Positions 28,092-37,506 of a stretch of 64,000 bases of DNA are shown here, piece after piece. This stretch comes from JACRCG01 sp964524835 (GTDB taxonomy: Bacteria; Desulfobacterota; Desulfuromonadia; Geobacterales; Pseudopelobacteraceae), in assembly GCA_964524835.1 (NCBI GenBank), contig CAZGEG010000004.1, positions 141,599 through 205,598 of the forward strand. Direction: 5' to 3'. The stretch's first letter is position 1; each line of letters begins with the position of its first letter. A model generated the notes under the pieces. That model was not told the origin of the DNA. It did no database searches and saw only the letters and a program-made list of their open reading frames with translations. The translations under genes and the position numbers were made by a program.

Positions 28092-29285
28092 TCAACTCAG
28101 AATTACCAGCTCGTCACTGGAATGTGTGAGGCGTTTAAGACCGTCATTACTTAAATAAAAGGTATTTTCAATGCCGATTGCACCTACACCCGGAAAGACG
28201 ACTTTCGGCTCAAAAGCAAACGCCATCCCTGTCTCAAGCGTCATCTGGCTGAAGCCCCGGGCGATAAACGGGTATTCATCCAATTCGACGCCAAGCCCAT
28301 GACCGATAAAGGATACCTGCGACCCTTTTGCTCCCATAAAGCTATCGGTATAACCCATTTCAGCGGCACGGTTGAAACAGACTTCATATAGGGTGCCCCA
28401 ACTCATGCCGACTTCTGCGACCTTTGTCATCAATTCCTGAATCTCCAACATATCATCATAAGCTCTTCGAAGATTGTCCGGCAATTCCCCGACTGAAAAT
28501 ACGCGGGTCTGGTCGCTTAAGTACCCGTCCACACAGCCGGCAAAGTCGATAATGACCGGTTCATGGGGTTCGATCCGCTTCAGACCGGCACCCTGCCCGA
28601 AAGACGGGTTCAGCCCCATCCCGCCCAGTGGTGTATCAGCATAGGCAGGAACAGCACTGTCCGTTCCGGAGAAAATCTGTCCATAGCAAATGTCGGAATT
28701 AAACCCCCTCATGCGTATCAACCCCTGATGGCCGGCCTTGCGGGCGGTGTACTCGAGTTCGGCTGCCACATCCAGGTCGGTCATGCCGACGCGGATAATC
28801 TCCCGGGCGCGGCGGTACACCCTGTCCACCTGATCGGCGGCGTCCTTCATCAGGTGGATCTCGTAATGTGACTTGATCATCCTGACTTTGCGGATCAGCG
28901 GCGTTGCGTCGGAAAAAACAGCATTCGGATAGAGTGCTCGATACCGGTCGAAAAAATTTACCGGCAGAACGTCCATTTCCAACCCGACCCGCTGCGGCAC
29001 CGGGTAGCCGTATCGAGCCAGAACAGCCGGAATATCCCTCAATGAGCCGAATTGCACCACCTCTTTAAGTCCGGACTCCATGCGAGCCCGCCCGGCTTCC
29101 TTGCGCACCATGAAAAGCGGCTGTCCGGATGCCGGCACATACAGGTTCCCGCTCTGGACAGTCCCGGTAAAATAAAACAGATCGGCATTCTGCACGATAA
29201 TTACGGCATCCAGTGAGTCCTGGATCATGTATTCCTGAAGTTTTTTGCAGCGGTATTCAAGTTCGGTGGCGGGTGTCAAACGCAT
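28092..29285 (-). CDS. M24-family metallopeptidase (Xaa-Pro aminopeptidase-like)
   Basis: 397 residues: an N-terminal creatinase-like domain (~1-135) and a C-terminal pita-bread catalytic domain. The five metal ligands are present: Asp247 (IIDFAG), Asp258 (LSDQTR), His329 (GHGLGVELDE), Glu359 (FEPKVV) and Glu373 (IENT). It probably removes N-terminal residues before proline or cleaves proline dipeptides in the cytoplasm; the exact specificity cannot be told from the motifs. It is divergent from the ParA-like gene, with a 176-base shared upstream gap. Confidence 0.88.
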   Translation of the reverse strand: MRLTPATELEYRCKKLQEYMIQDSLDAVIIVQNADLFYFTGTVQSGNLYVPASGQPLFMVRKEAGRARMESGLKEVVQFGSLRDIPAVLARYGYPVPQRVGLEMDVLPVNFFDRYRALYPNAVFSDATPLIRKVRMIKSHYEIHLMKDAADQVDRVYRRAREIIRVGMTDLDVAAELEYTARKAGHQGLIRMRGFNSDICYGQIFSGTDSAVPAYADTPLGGMGLNPSFGQGAGLKRIEPHEPVIIDFAGCVDGYLSDQTRVFSVGELPDNLRRAYDDMLEIQELMTKVAEVGMSWGTLYEVCFNRAAEMGYTDSFMGAKGSQVSFIGHGLGVELDEYPFIARGFSQMTLETGMAFAFEPKVVFPGVGAIGIENTFYLSNDGLKRLTHSSDELVILS

Positions 29286-29389
29286 TTCTTTCTCCCGGTT
29301 GAGTTACGTTGCTGAATTATATCCGAGTTGTTCCAGTATGCAAGCTATGACATAAAAAAGTGGCAATTCCTGCATCACCAAGCAAACGG

Positions 29390-29418
29390 TTGACCGGCTA
29401 CTTCAAATTGACTAGTAT
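29390..29418 (+). promoter_or_regulatory. Sigma-70-type promoter for the ParA-like gene
   Basis: TTGACC (29390-29395), a 17-base spacer and TAGTAT (29413-29418). The leader to the GTG start at 29462 would be about 36 bases. This lies in the divergent gap with the M24 peptidase gene. Confidence 0.6.
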
Positions 29419-29461
29419 CATCACCCGACTTTCAGAATGGTAAACTTCAACTCCGACAACG

Positions 29462-30895
29462 GTGGTACAACATTCCATGCACTCCTATCCCTACACCATA
29501 ACAATTTCTTCCGAAAAAGGGGGCGTCGGTAAAACAACCCTCGCAACAAACCTGGCTATTTATCTGAAAGCCATGCGCGAAGACCTGCCGGTAACCCTGT
29601 TTTCGTTTGACAACCACTTCACCATTGACAAAATGTTTGAACTGCAAAAGCGTGACCATGACGTTCCGGATGTCCATGCTTTTCTGATGGGTTCCAAAGC
29701 CGGAGAGGTGGTCCAGACCGGACAGTACGGTGTCGGCTTTATCCGCTCTTCAACCGAACTGGGGGATATTCATGAACGCTTCAAAGGTCCGATGACCCTG
29801 ACCCGAATGCTTGCCGAATCCGGCATCTCCGGCATTGTCATTATCGACACGCGGCCGGATCTCAACATCCTGACCCAGAATGCCCTGTACGCCGCCGATC
29901 GGGTGCTGATTCCGGTCAAGGATCTGCCTAGCCTTGAAAACTGCAGGAACATCTTTGCCCTGTTCGACCAGCGCGGCATCGACAAAAAATCATTGGCGCT
30001 GATCCCCTGCCTGATCGACGAACGCATCAAGTTCGAGGGGATTTTCAAGGACCAGAAAACGCTGCTGCGGGCAATTGCCGTCAATCGCGGCTACCGCTGC
30101 CTGGACACCTATATTTCAAAAAGTCCGAAAGTCGAAAGTCTGAATACGAATCCGGAGGGCAAAATTTATCCGATCCTGACCCATGCCCGCGGCACCGAAG
30201 TCCATAGCCAGTTCATGGAAATTACCCGCGACATCCTCAGGAATGTTGATGCGGCCAAGGAAACCAGAGCATGCCTCTATCACACCTGGCTTCTTGAAAA
30301 AGAGGCGCACAAGAAGGAATCATATCTGGCACGGCTGGAGGGCCTTGCGGAGCGCTGCCCCATCTGTGGCGCACTACTTGCGGAAACCCCGGATGACCGC
30401 AGTTTCTATTTCGAATCGTCCGATCGCTCCGCCCGCGGTTTCCTGCACGGGAATTGTGTCAGCAGCATGTTTTGTTCCACACTTTATGGTCTGCAGGATA
30501 ACGATCCGGCATTCGATGCGGCCCGAACCCTCGTAGCCGACAAGCTCACCAGAGGCGTGTCACTGCTGCTGCCCCGGATCAGTCCGGAAGCAAGCCTGCT
30601 TGATTACCGCCAGTTCAGCATGACCGGAGAGCAGCTGCTCCAGAAAAGCGTAGACATGCCGGGATTTAACGCCGGAGAATTCAACGGGCTGCATGATCGA
30701 TTATATCTGCTGTTAAACGAGGCTCTGGCGGGTTTTGAAGGTGCATTGCGGAAAGAGAGCTGGCTGTCGGTATATCCGGTTGATCCGTGTAATCCTGAGG
30801 CAGTGCTGCACGAAGAGTCGTACAAAACCATTCACCGGCTGCAGAAGCAGTTTGCTGAAGCGATTGTTCCCTCCCCCGGCAAGCAGGCTACGTGA
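29462..30895 (+). CDS. ParA/MinD-like P-loop ATPase with Cys-containing C-terminal region
   Basis: 477 residues. The deviant Walker A SEKGGVGKTTLATNLA near the N-terminus and IVIIDTRPD as Walker B-like segment place it in the ParA/Soj/MinD family. The ATPase domain ends near residue 270. The C-terminal ~200 residues are unusual for ParA. They hold CPIC (~300) and later HGNCVSSMFC, which could form a metal site together, and otherwise match nothing I recognise. No ParB or parS-like partner is adjacent, so a chromosome-segregation role is unlikely; positioning or a MinD-like regulatory function is possible. The start is GTG 29462 or the ATG at 29477; neither has a strong ribosome site. Confidence 0.75.
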   Translation: MVQHSMHSYPYTITISSEKGGVGKTTLATNLAIYLKAMREDLPVTLFSFDNHFTIDKMFELQKRDHDVPDVHAFLMGSKAGEVVQTGQYGVGFIRSSTELGDIHERFKGPMTLTRMLAESGISGIVIIDTRPDLNILTQNALYAADRVLIPVKDLPSLENCRNIFALFDQRGIDKKSLALIPCLIDERIKFEGIFKDQKTLLRAIAVNRGYRCLDTYISKSPKVESLNTNPEGKIYPILTHARGTEVHSQFMEITRDILRNVDAAKETRACLYHTWLLEKEAHKKESYLARLEGLAERCPICGALLAETPDDRSFYFESSDRSARGFLHGNCVSSMFCSTLYGLQDNDPAFDAARTLVADKLTRGVSLLLPRISPEASLLDYRQFSMTGEQLLQKSVDMPGFNAGEFNGLHDRLYLLLNEALAGFEGALRKESWLSVYPVDPCNPEAVLHEESYKTIHRLQKQFAEAIVPSPGKQAT

Positions 30896-30945
30896 GTCAA
30901 CGAAGTTAGAGTCTGCCTGTAAGCTCAGAAGATTCCTTCTACCTG

Positions 30946-31920
30946 TTAATTGACAAGTTGTGATGCCGGAACCAGCTGTACCCCTTTTCCGGAAAGTTCA
31001 GGCAGTGCCGCTGCCAGAGCAGCAATCGTGGCCGGGTGGGGGTGGCAGATTGCGATCGCTGAGCCTTTTCTGCGTGCCAGCCTGACCGCCTGATTGAGTT
31101 GACCCAGGATGTAGGTACGCTCCTGTTCATTATCAAGAAAAACATTCCGCCGTGCCGCCCTGACACCCAACCCCTGCGCCACCCTCAAACCGGCACTTTC
31201 CGGTGACGTGACACTGTCGATAAAGAACAGGTTGGTCTTCTTCAGAGTCTGAAGCACGAACGTCATTTTTTCCTCCTGCTCGGTAAATTCAGAACCCATA
31301 TGATTATTGACCCCGACCGCCCCTGGGAACCGTTGGACAAATCCTGACACCCGCTCCTGCAACTCGTCGGCATCCATGGAAACAAGAAGACCATTCGCTT
31401 CAAGTCGGCGTGCCGGCCACCCTTTGGACTGCATCGGGATGTGGATCATGGTTTCTATGTTATTGGATGCCGCATATGCAGCCACCTCTTTATCGACGCG
31501 CAGCCCGGGAATTATTGCAAATGTCAGCGGTACATTTATTGCGGCAAGTGAACGCGCCTCCGCCATGCTGTTCCCCATATCGTCAATAATAATCGCCAGA
31601 CGTCCGGGCATGCCCCTACCGGTGCCGGGTTTATCGGGTCCGGGAGATGGTGCCGTCGATGGGTAATCTTTCTGTTCCTTGTGTTGGGGAAGAGGAACTG
31701 CAGGTTGCTCTGGAATGACACCATGGGGGACAGGTGCGGCAGTAACTCCCGGCTTGACATGCGAAAGTTCCGGTTTTGACGGAGTCACACCGGTTTTTCT
31801 GACCGGAGCAAACAAAAGGTAACCGGCAACGGCGGCAACGACCAGAAACAAGATAACCAGCGCCGCTACGCGGGAACCGGATGGCTCCTTGCGGGGCTTA
31901 TTTCTGGGTGGAAGAGCCAT
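30946..31920 (-). CDS. Divergent polysaccharide deacetylase, YibQ-type
   Basis: 324 residues. One N-terminal membrane anchor (~18-40), a Pro-rich linker, then a deacetylase-fold domain from LAIIIDDMGNS to the end. Recognisable blocks are the Asp pair in IIDDMGN, IHIPMQ, NNHMGSEFT and AICHPHPATI. The protein is presumably periplasmic and anchored in the inner membrane. In E. coli and many others the homologue yibQ sits beside envC, as here (with ctpA and the cohesin gene in between). Its start overlaps the preceding stop (TAATG), so it is translationally coupled and the last gene of the 16-gene run. Substrate unknown; a peptidoglycan or glycan role is inferred from context. Confidence 0.85.
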   Translation of the reverse strand: MALPPRNKPRKEPSGSRVAALVILFLVVAAVAGYLLFAPVRKTGVTPSKPELSHVKPGVTAAPVPHGVIPEQPAVPLPQHKEQKDYPSTAPSPGPDKPGTGRGMPGRLAIIIDDMGNSMAEARSLAAINVPLTFAIIPGLRVDKEVAAYAASNNIETMIHIPMQSKGWPARRLEANGLLVSMDADELQERVSGFVQRFPGAVGVNNHMGSEFTEQEEKMTFVLQTLKKTNLFFIDSVTSPESAGLRVAQGLGVRAARRNVFLDNEQERTYILGQLNQAVRLARRKGSAIAICHPHPATIAALAAALPELSGKGVQLVPASQLVN

Positions 31921-33260
31921 TATTTGCCGGAAGCGGCAGGTTTACGGCCGGCTCCCTTTACGCCGTGCTGCTGCTTCAACAGCCAGTGGCCTATCAGGAT
32001 ATAATCATCAAGATAATCCTGCCGGGAATCGGCATTCAGATCATAGGCAGGCTTGCTGTTTCTGACAGGTTTTGCCAGCAGCGCATCCAGCGAAACATCT
32101 GACAGAGCAGTCAAATCCACGCCCGCCTTACCGACGGGTGGAACGGCGACCAACGGGATCTCGGTATGTCCCCTCTTCAGCAGTATTGAAAGGCGGACGT
32201 CTTGTTTTCCCTTCTGGGGCAGTGCATCAAGTTCCCATTTCCTGTCGGACACTCTTCTGATTGATTTCAGATTGGCTCCTTTAAGAGAGAAGCTGGGAGT
32301 ATCCACTTCATGCGGCAGCTCAACAGTAATTGTAACAAGCGCTTTGCCATCGGAGACAACAATCGCAGGCGATTGGATTATTCCTGCCGCGTGAGTCTCA
32401 CTCTGGTCAAAAAGCGTTGAAAGCCGTTTCAGGGTGCGGATGCCCTTGTCGACGCGAAAACGATCAAGAACGCTCTGACTCGTTTTCAATGCAGCACCAG
32501 TGCCGGCGGCTTTGGCTTTGGCTTTGGCTTTGGATGCATCGTCCGCTGTATCCGCGTCACGGGTAAAGGGTGCAGCACCGCCGGTTGGTGATTCGCCACT
32601 AGCTGGCACATCCTGATATACCGGTTCATCACGCCGCTCTTCTATTCGATATTTCTCACGAATCAGGCCATCGGTACTGCTCGCTTCCTGAGGCATAGAA
32701 ACTGAACTGAGCGTTGTTGTTTGAACCGTAACTGGGTTAGGGGTGGATGGCATAACACTCGTGCCACCAGAGCCTGTATTTGTGGAAATTTTACTGCCGT
32801 CTTCGTTAATCTTGTCTTTCTCCGGCTGCTGAGTCTGGTTTATCGACTGAACCGCCAACTGTGAGAACGTAGTACTATATACACTTGAAGAAACTGTCGG
32901 TTTCGGGGCCGGAGTGTTTCCGACCTTGGTGAACGAGATCGACACCAACTCACCGGTCCCTTTAATAACCCCTCCGGTAGCAATCCCGACCCGTATGACC
33001 CCCGGAGTAGCAGTATTTGATTCCATTAGAGAATTCGGGATCAAAGCACCGGAAACCAATTTGGGATCTTTGAGAGTGGCGGCATCATACGAAATCGACA
33101 GATCCATTCCTGCAGATTCCTGCAAATCGGTGGCTTTAATGGAATAGGCAGCAATGCCGGTGGATTCAATAGTGATGGACGCTGCCGCCGCCTCGCCATA
33201 ATCGGAGGCGGCAGCCAGAACGGCCAGCAGCATTGTCAGGATTACTCGTAGTTTACGCAT
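31920..33260 (-). CDS. Exported cohesin-domain protein with dockerin-like C-terminus
   Basis: 446 residues. A signal peptide (~1-27) is followed by a cohesin-type beta domain (~28-135: ASITIEST, MDLSISYDAATL, GVIRVGIATGG, GELVSISF). A low-complexity linker (~140-240, with an AKAKAKAAG run) and a second beta-rich region (~285-385) come next. The last ~40 residues contain YDLNADSRQDYLDDY followed by GHWLL, a Ca-binding loop and helix pattern resembling one half of a dockerin repeat. No catalytic motif is seen. It lies between ctpA and the YibQ gene, in the run that also carries a secretin with its own cohesin domain. Assembly role inferred; the dockerin call rests on one motif. Confidence 0.7.
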   Translation of the reverse strand: MRKLRVILTMLLAVLAAASDYGEAAAASITIESTGIAAYSIKATDLQESAGMDLSISYDAATLKDPKLVSGALIPNSLMESNTATPGVIRVGIATGGVIKGTGELVSISFTKVGNTPAPKPTVSSSVYSTTFSQLAVQSINQTQQPEKDKINEDGSKISTNTGSGGTSVMPSTPNPVTVQTTTLSSVSMPQEASSTDGLIREKYRIEERRDEPVYQDVPASGESPTGGAAPFTRDADTADDASKAKAKAKAAGTGAALKTSQSVLDRFRVDKGIRTLKRLSTLFDQSETHAAGIIQSPAIVVSDGKALVTITVELPHEVDTPSFSLKGANLKSIRRVSDRKWELDALPQKGKQDVRLSILLKRGHTEIPLVAVPPVGKAGVDLTALSDVSLDALLAKPVRNSKPAYDLNADSRQDYLDDYILIGHWLLKQQHGVKGAGRKPAASGK

Positions 33261-33274
33261 GGCAAATTTCCTGT

Positions 33275-34657
33275 TTACTTTTCACTGCCCATTGACTTGA
33301 TCAGTTCCCACCCTTTGAGGAGATCGAGAGCACGCAACACCTGATAATCAGTTTTCAGGTTCTCTTCCAGTTTCTGCGGGGCTTTATCAGCTTTATCAGC
33401 TTTATCATCCTTCTTATCGATTTTTTTCTCATCTTTTTTTACATCTGCAGCACCTGATTTGTCATCGGTTTCAAAATGATTTTCTAGGTCTTTTTCGCGC
33501 AGATGCATGGTATCTTTTTTGCCGGTAGCTTTGGGAAGCTCGACAGCCTCGACGGTAATGTCAGGTGTTATCCCCTTCGCCTGGATTGACCGTCCCTTGG
33601 GGGTGTAGTAGCGGGCCGTCGTCAAACGCAGTCCGGAATCATCCGACAGCGGAATAATAGTCTGCACCGACCCCTTACCAAAGCTCTGGGTTCCCAGAAT
33701 AATAGCCCGCTTATGGTCCTGCAATGCTCCGGCAACGATTTCCGACGCACTGGCGCTGCCGCCGTTGATCACGACCACGATCGGATAATTGGGTTCCTTG
33801 TTCCCTTTTTTGGCGGTAAACTGCATTTTGGATTCTTTTTCACGCCCTTCGGTATACACAATCATCTGCCCTTCGGGAACGAAATGCTCGGCAACCTTGA
33901 CAGCCTGATCAAGCAACCCGCCCGGATCGTTGCGCATATCAAGCACAAGTCCCTTGAGCTCTCCCTTGTATTCATCCTTCATGGATTTAAGGGCCTTCGA
34001 CAGGTCCTCATCGGTTTTTTCCTGGAACTGGGCAATACGCACATAACCGTAGCCGCCATCCATCAGGTTGAACCGAACGCTCTTGACCTGGATGACGTCG
34101 CGCACGATCGGGAATTCCTTCGGCTTATCGAATCCCTCCCGCATGATGGTCAGGATTACCTTGGATCCCTTTTGGCCCCGCATACGCTTGACGGCATCGT
34201 TTATATTCAGATCCTTGGTGAATTTGTCGTCGATTTTAAGAATCATATCACCGGATTTTATTCCGGCTTTGAACGCAGGAGTATCCTCAATAGGAGAAAT
34301 GACAGTCAGGACTCCATCCTTGATGGATATTTCAATACCCAATCCGCCAAACGCCCCCTTGGTATCGATTTTCATCTCTTTGTAGGTATCGGGAGGCATG
34401 AATGAGCTATGCGGATCGAGCGACGTCAGCATCCCGTTGATTGCGCCGTAGACCAGTTTTTTGGTGTCGACATCTTCCACGTAGCTCTTCTTGATAATCG
34501 CCATGACATCAGTGAAAAGTTCGATAGATTCGTAATCACTACCCTTCCCCTCTGCCGAACTGTGGCGTTGGGAACTGATGATGAAGATTGACAAAAATGC
34601 TACAACAACTGCAAATCCGGCGATTATCCTTGTTTTTTTACTGCTTGGTACTCTCAT
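33275..34657 (-). CDS. ctpA: C-terminal processing protease (S41 family)
   Basis: 460 residues. A membrane anchor or signal (~8-28), a PDZ domain (~95-175, with GGLGIEISIKDG), then the S41 protease. The catalytic Ser303 (GGSASASE), Lys328 and Gln332 (SFGKGSVQ) have the 25- and 4-residue spacing of the family. CTPs trim periplasmic proteins and, in several bacteria, peptidoglycan hydrolases and their regulators. A Lys/Asp-rich low-complexity stretch (~395-430) sits near the C-terminus. It follows envC by 39 bases, so it is a plausible regulator of EnvC or the cell-wall enzymes it activates. Confidence 0.92.
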   Translation of the reverse strand: MRVPSSKKTRIIAGFAVVVAFLSIFIISSQRHSSAEGKGSDYESIELFTDVMAIIKKSYVEDVDTKKLVYGAINGMLTSLDPHSSFMPPDTYKEMKIDTKGAFGGLGIEISIKDGVLTVISPIEDTPAFKAGIKSGDMILKIDDKFTKDLNINDAVKRMRGQKGSKVILTIMREGFDKPKEFPIVRDVIQVKSVRFNLMDGGYGYVRIAQFQEKTDEDLSKALKSMKDEYKGELKGLVLDMRNDPGGLLDQAVKVAEHFVPEGQMIVYTEGREKESKMQFTAKKGNKEPNYPIVVVINGGSASASEIVAGALQDHKRAIILGTQSFGKGSVQTIIPLSDDSGLRLTTARYYTPKGRSIQAKGITPDITVEAVELPKATGKKDTMHLREKDLENHFETDDKSGAADVKKDEKKIDKKDDKADKADKAPQKLEENLKTDYQVLRALDLLKGWELIKSMGSEK

Positions 34658-34696
34658 TAGCTTCCTCCAGATATATTTATACTTCCCGATGTATTA

Positions 34697-35887
34697 TCAT
34701 CGAACCCACCCGGCCGGGTCGACCGGCTTTCCCTGATGGCGGATTTCAAAATACAGCATGCTTCCCTTGGTTGAATCAACATCTCCAACCGCTCCGATTG
34801 ATTCATGACGCGCCACTTCTGCACCGACCTTTTTTGCCAGCCGGGAAGCGTGGGCATACAGGCTGAAAAAACCTCCGCCATGATCAACAATGATCATATT
34901 ACCAAAACCTTTGAAATAATCGGCAAAAATTACAGTTCCCTCGTAAATTGACTTGATGTCGGCACCGCTTGAAGCGGAAATAGACAACCCCTTGCTGAAG
35001 GTAAACGAATTGAACTCGGGGTGCTTATGTTTACCGAATGATTCAATAATTTCGCCCCGGACCGGAAGATTCATACGCCCTTTCTGCGAAGCAAAACCGC
35101 GATCGGGCACCGGAGGCAATTCGGCAAGCGGCTTCATCCTAGTTCCCGGTTTCCCGTGACGAGAAGGGAGTTTGCGGCGACTCAAGGCTTCCAGCCGGGT
35201 AACCATGGCCTGAAGCCGGGAGGCATTGGCCTGCAGCTCCTTCAAGGATGATTCATAACTCTTGCGATCCAGACGCACCTTGCCAAGGTAGGCGGCTTTC
35301 CTGCTTTTTTCCTCTTCGATCTCGCGTTTTTTCTGTTCGATGCCGGTCTTGATGCGCTCTTTTTTTATCGCATCACGCTCCAGATCTGCTTTTAGACTCT
35401 TTAGCTGCTCAATCTTCTGGCTATATTCAACAAAAATTCTCTTGTCGTTCTCAAGAATCGACCGCATGTAACGGATATTCTCGGCAAGCTGCGGAAACGA
35501 CTCTGCCGAAAAAAACATCCTCAGGGCGCCTATTTCACCCGCTTTATATAAGGACGACAGACGCCGTTCAATTTCCACCCTCTTGCGGTTGGCCTCCTCG
35601 GTTACCTTCTGGATCTCCCGCCCGGTACGTTCGAGGCTTGACTCGACACCGCGCAGGTCGTGGTTCAACCTCCCCAGATCGGACTCTTTCTGTTCAAGAT
35701 TCCGCAGTATTTCCTGAAGTTCGGTGGAGACAACCGCTTCAACCTTGCGGGTCTTGGTTATGAGCTGTTTTTTTGCCTTGATCTCCCGTTTTACGCCGCT
35801 TAGCTCGTCTTTGGGGTTTTGCGCTGCAGCAGCAAGGGTCACCCCCATCAGCAGCAGTGAAATTATTCCGGAGATTCTCTTCATCAA
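34697..35887 (-). CDS. envC: EnvC-like murein hydrolase activator with degenerate LytM domain
   Basis: 396 residues: signal peptide ending near LAAAAQ, long coiled coils (~25-110 and ~155-245), then a LytM/M23-fold domain (~275-396). The zinc site is degenerate: the usual HxxxD block reads KGLSISASSG, with no His or Asp, and the HxH before FEIRH reads LYFEIRH. Only the His in LYAHAS remains. This is the pattern of EnvC, which activates amidases and does not cut peptidoglycan itself. Its gene follows ftsX directly, matching the known FtsEX-EnvC partnership in cell-wall hydrolysis at division. Confidence 0.92.
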   Translation of the reverse strand: MMKRISGIISLLLMGVTLAAAAQNPKDELSGVKREIKAKKQLITKTRKVEAVVSTELQEILRNLEQKESDLGRLNHDLRGVESSLERTGREIQKVTEEANRKRVEIERRLSSLYKAGEIGALRMFFSAESFPQLAENIRYMRSILENDKRIFVEYSQKIEQLKSLKADLERDAIKKERIKTGIEQKKREIEEEKSRKAAYLGKVRLDRKSYESSLKELQANASRLQAMVTRLEALSRRKLPSRHGKPGTRMKPLAELPPVPDRGFASQKGRMNLPVRGEIIESFGKHKHPEFNSFTFSKGLSISASSGADIKSIYEGTVIFADYFKGFGNMIIVDHGGGFFSLYAHASRLAKKVGAEVARHESIGAVGDVDSTKGSMLYFEIRHQGKPVDPAGWVR

Positions 35888-36856
35888 TTACACATTGATG
35901 AAACGCTTCAGAGAAGTGAGGCTCCCGATGAAGCCGAGCAGCGCGCCTGCCAGCAGCAGTCCGCCGATGTACTCCGGCGGGAGGAAACTCAATCCGGAAG
36001 TCGCGGGGTTAAAGGTTATAAAACTTCCGGCGTTATGCAAAAAACCTTCATAAAGTCCAAACAGCAGCACAACGGAAATAACCGAACCGGCTATCCCCTG
36101 CATCAATCCTTCGAGAAGAAACGGCGCCTTGATGAAAAACCGGGTTGCCCCCACAAGAGCCATGACCTCCAATTCGTCACGACGGGAGTAGATAGTGAGC
36201 TTGATCGTGTTTGAGACGATAAAGATTACGGCGATCACCAGGAATCCGCCCAGCAGTCCGCCAAGCAGGCGCATGAAGTTCAGAAAAGAGTTAAAACGGC
36301 GGACCCATTCTTCACCGTACTGAACCTCGGTAATACCGGGGACCCGTTTTAACGTCGTGACAAAATTTTCAACGGAGGCCGTATCGCGATGGGAACGTTT
36401 CAGGGTTATCTCGAAAGAAGTTGGGAGCACCTCGGGGCGCACCCCCTCAAGAAGGGTCTCCTGGCCTTTCAGGCGAATTTTAAAGCGCTTGAGGGCTTCA
36501 TCGCGAGTCACATAACTGACACGGGACACACCGGAAAGCGCAGTAATTTTTTCTCGGAACACGCTCTGGTCCTGAGCGGTCAGATCCTTGTCGAAATAGA
36601 CCGTCACCTGTACGCGCTCGCTCCAGTTTTCCGCAGCACTTTCAAGATTGACAAAAACAAGAAGAAACAGGGAAACGATCAGCAGTGCCAGCGTGATCGT
36701 CCCGATTGTTACGACATTGACAAAAACGTTTTGACGCATATTGGTTACAGCCCGGGAAAGAAAGAACCCTGCTCTGCCGCCAAAGCCGTCACCTGCAAGC
36801 GTCGGACGCTTATACGGCTTAATCGTCGTTGGCTGCTTCTTTTTCCATTTGTTCAA
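35888..36856 (-). CDS. ftsX: FtsX, cell-division ABC-like permease
   Basis: 322 residues with four membrane helices: the first at ~50-72, then a periplasmic domain (~75-190) and three C-terminal helices. FtsX with FtsE passes ATP-driven conformational changes to EnvC in the periplasm. The start overlaps ftsE by 38 bases, and the stop adjoins the envC start, so ftsE-ftsX-envC are tightly coupled. Motifs such as GATRFFIKAPFLLEG are typical of the family. Confidence 0.93.
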   Translation of the reverse strand: MNKWKKKQPTTIKPYKRPTLAGDGFGGRAGFFLSRAVTNMRQNVFVNVVTIGTITLALLIVSLFLLVFVNLESAAENWSERVQVTVYFDKDLTAQDQSVFREKITALSGVSRVSYVTRDEALKRFKIRLKGQETLLEGVRPEVLPTSFEITLKRSHRDTASVENFVTTLKRVPGITEVQYGEEWVRRFNSFLNFMRLLGGLLGGFLVIAVIFIVSNTIKLTIYSRRDELEVMALVGATRFFIKAPFLLEGLMQGIAGSVISVVLLFGLYEGFLHNAGSFITFNPATSGLSFLPPEYIGGLLLAGALLGFIGSLTSLKRFINV

Positions 36857-37502
36857 CGATTTCCCCTTTGTTTAATGTTACGAGCCGTTTATGACTCTGA
36901 TCGATCAGACGACGGTCATGAGTCGCTACAATCACCGTTGTGCCGCGAATGTTTGCCTCTTTGAATATGGAAAGAATCTGGTTCTTGTTTGCATCATCAA
37001 GGTTTCCGGTCGGCTCGTCCGCCAGCAGGATTTTCGGATCGTTCACCAGCGCCCGGGCCAGGGCCACACGCTGTTGTTCTCCTCCGGACAGGCGCTGAGT
37101 TACCAGATTATACTTGGACTCGATCCCCATCTGTTTGAGAATGTGCATGGTCTTCTTGCCGATATCCGCCCTGCCCCATCCCAGCACTTCCAGTGTTATG
37201 GCAACATTTTCAAATACGGTGCGATTGTGCAGCAGCTTGAAATCCTGAAAAACGACGCCTATCGAGCGGCGCAGCAGAGGAATCTGGGAGGGCGTCAAAC
37301 GAGTTATGTTTTGCCCGTCAATCAAAACCTGGCCGCGATTCGGGGTGAGCGCTCCATACAATAGACGCAGCAGGGATGTCTTCCCTGCTCCCGAAGGGCC
37401 GGTAAGAAAGACAAACTCACCCTTGCCGATTTTAAGGTCGATGTTGTTCAGGGCCGAGGCATCCTGTTGATAGGCGAGTGATACATTATGCAGCTGGATC
37501 AT
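36819..37502 (-). CDS. ftsE: FtsE, cell-division ATPase
   Basis: 227-residue ABC ATPase. Walker A GPSGAGKTS, Q-loop VFQDFKLLHNRTV (the FtsE-specific segment), signature LSGGEQQRVALARA and Walker B ILLADEPTGNLDD are all intact. It pairs with FtsX at the division site. It starts four bases after the pseudopilin stop at 37507, joining the division module to the secretion module on one transcript. Confidence 0.96.
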   Translation of the reverse strand: MIQLHNVSLAYQQDASALNNIDLKIGKGEFVFLTGPSGAGKTSLLRLLYGALTPNRGQVLIDGQNITRLTPSQIPLLRRSIGVVFQDFKLLHNRTVFENVAITLEVLGWGRADIGKKTMHILKQMGIESKYNLVTQRLSGGEQQRVALARALVNDPKILLADEPTGNLDDANKNQILSIFKEANIRGTTVIVATHDRRLIDQSHKRLVTLNKGEIVEQMEKEAANDD

Positions 37503-37506
37503 GATG

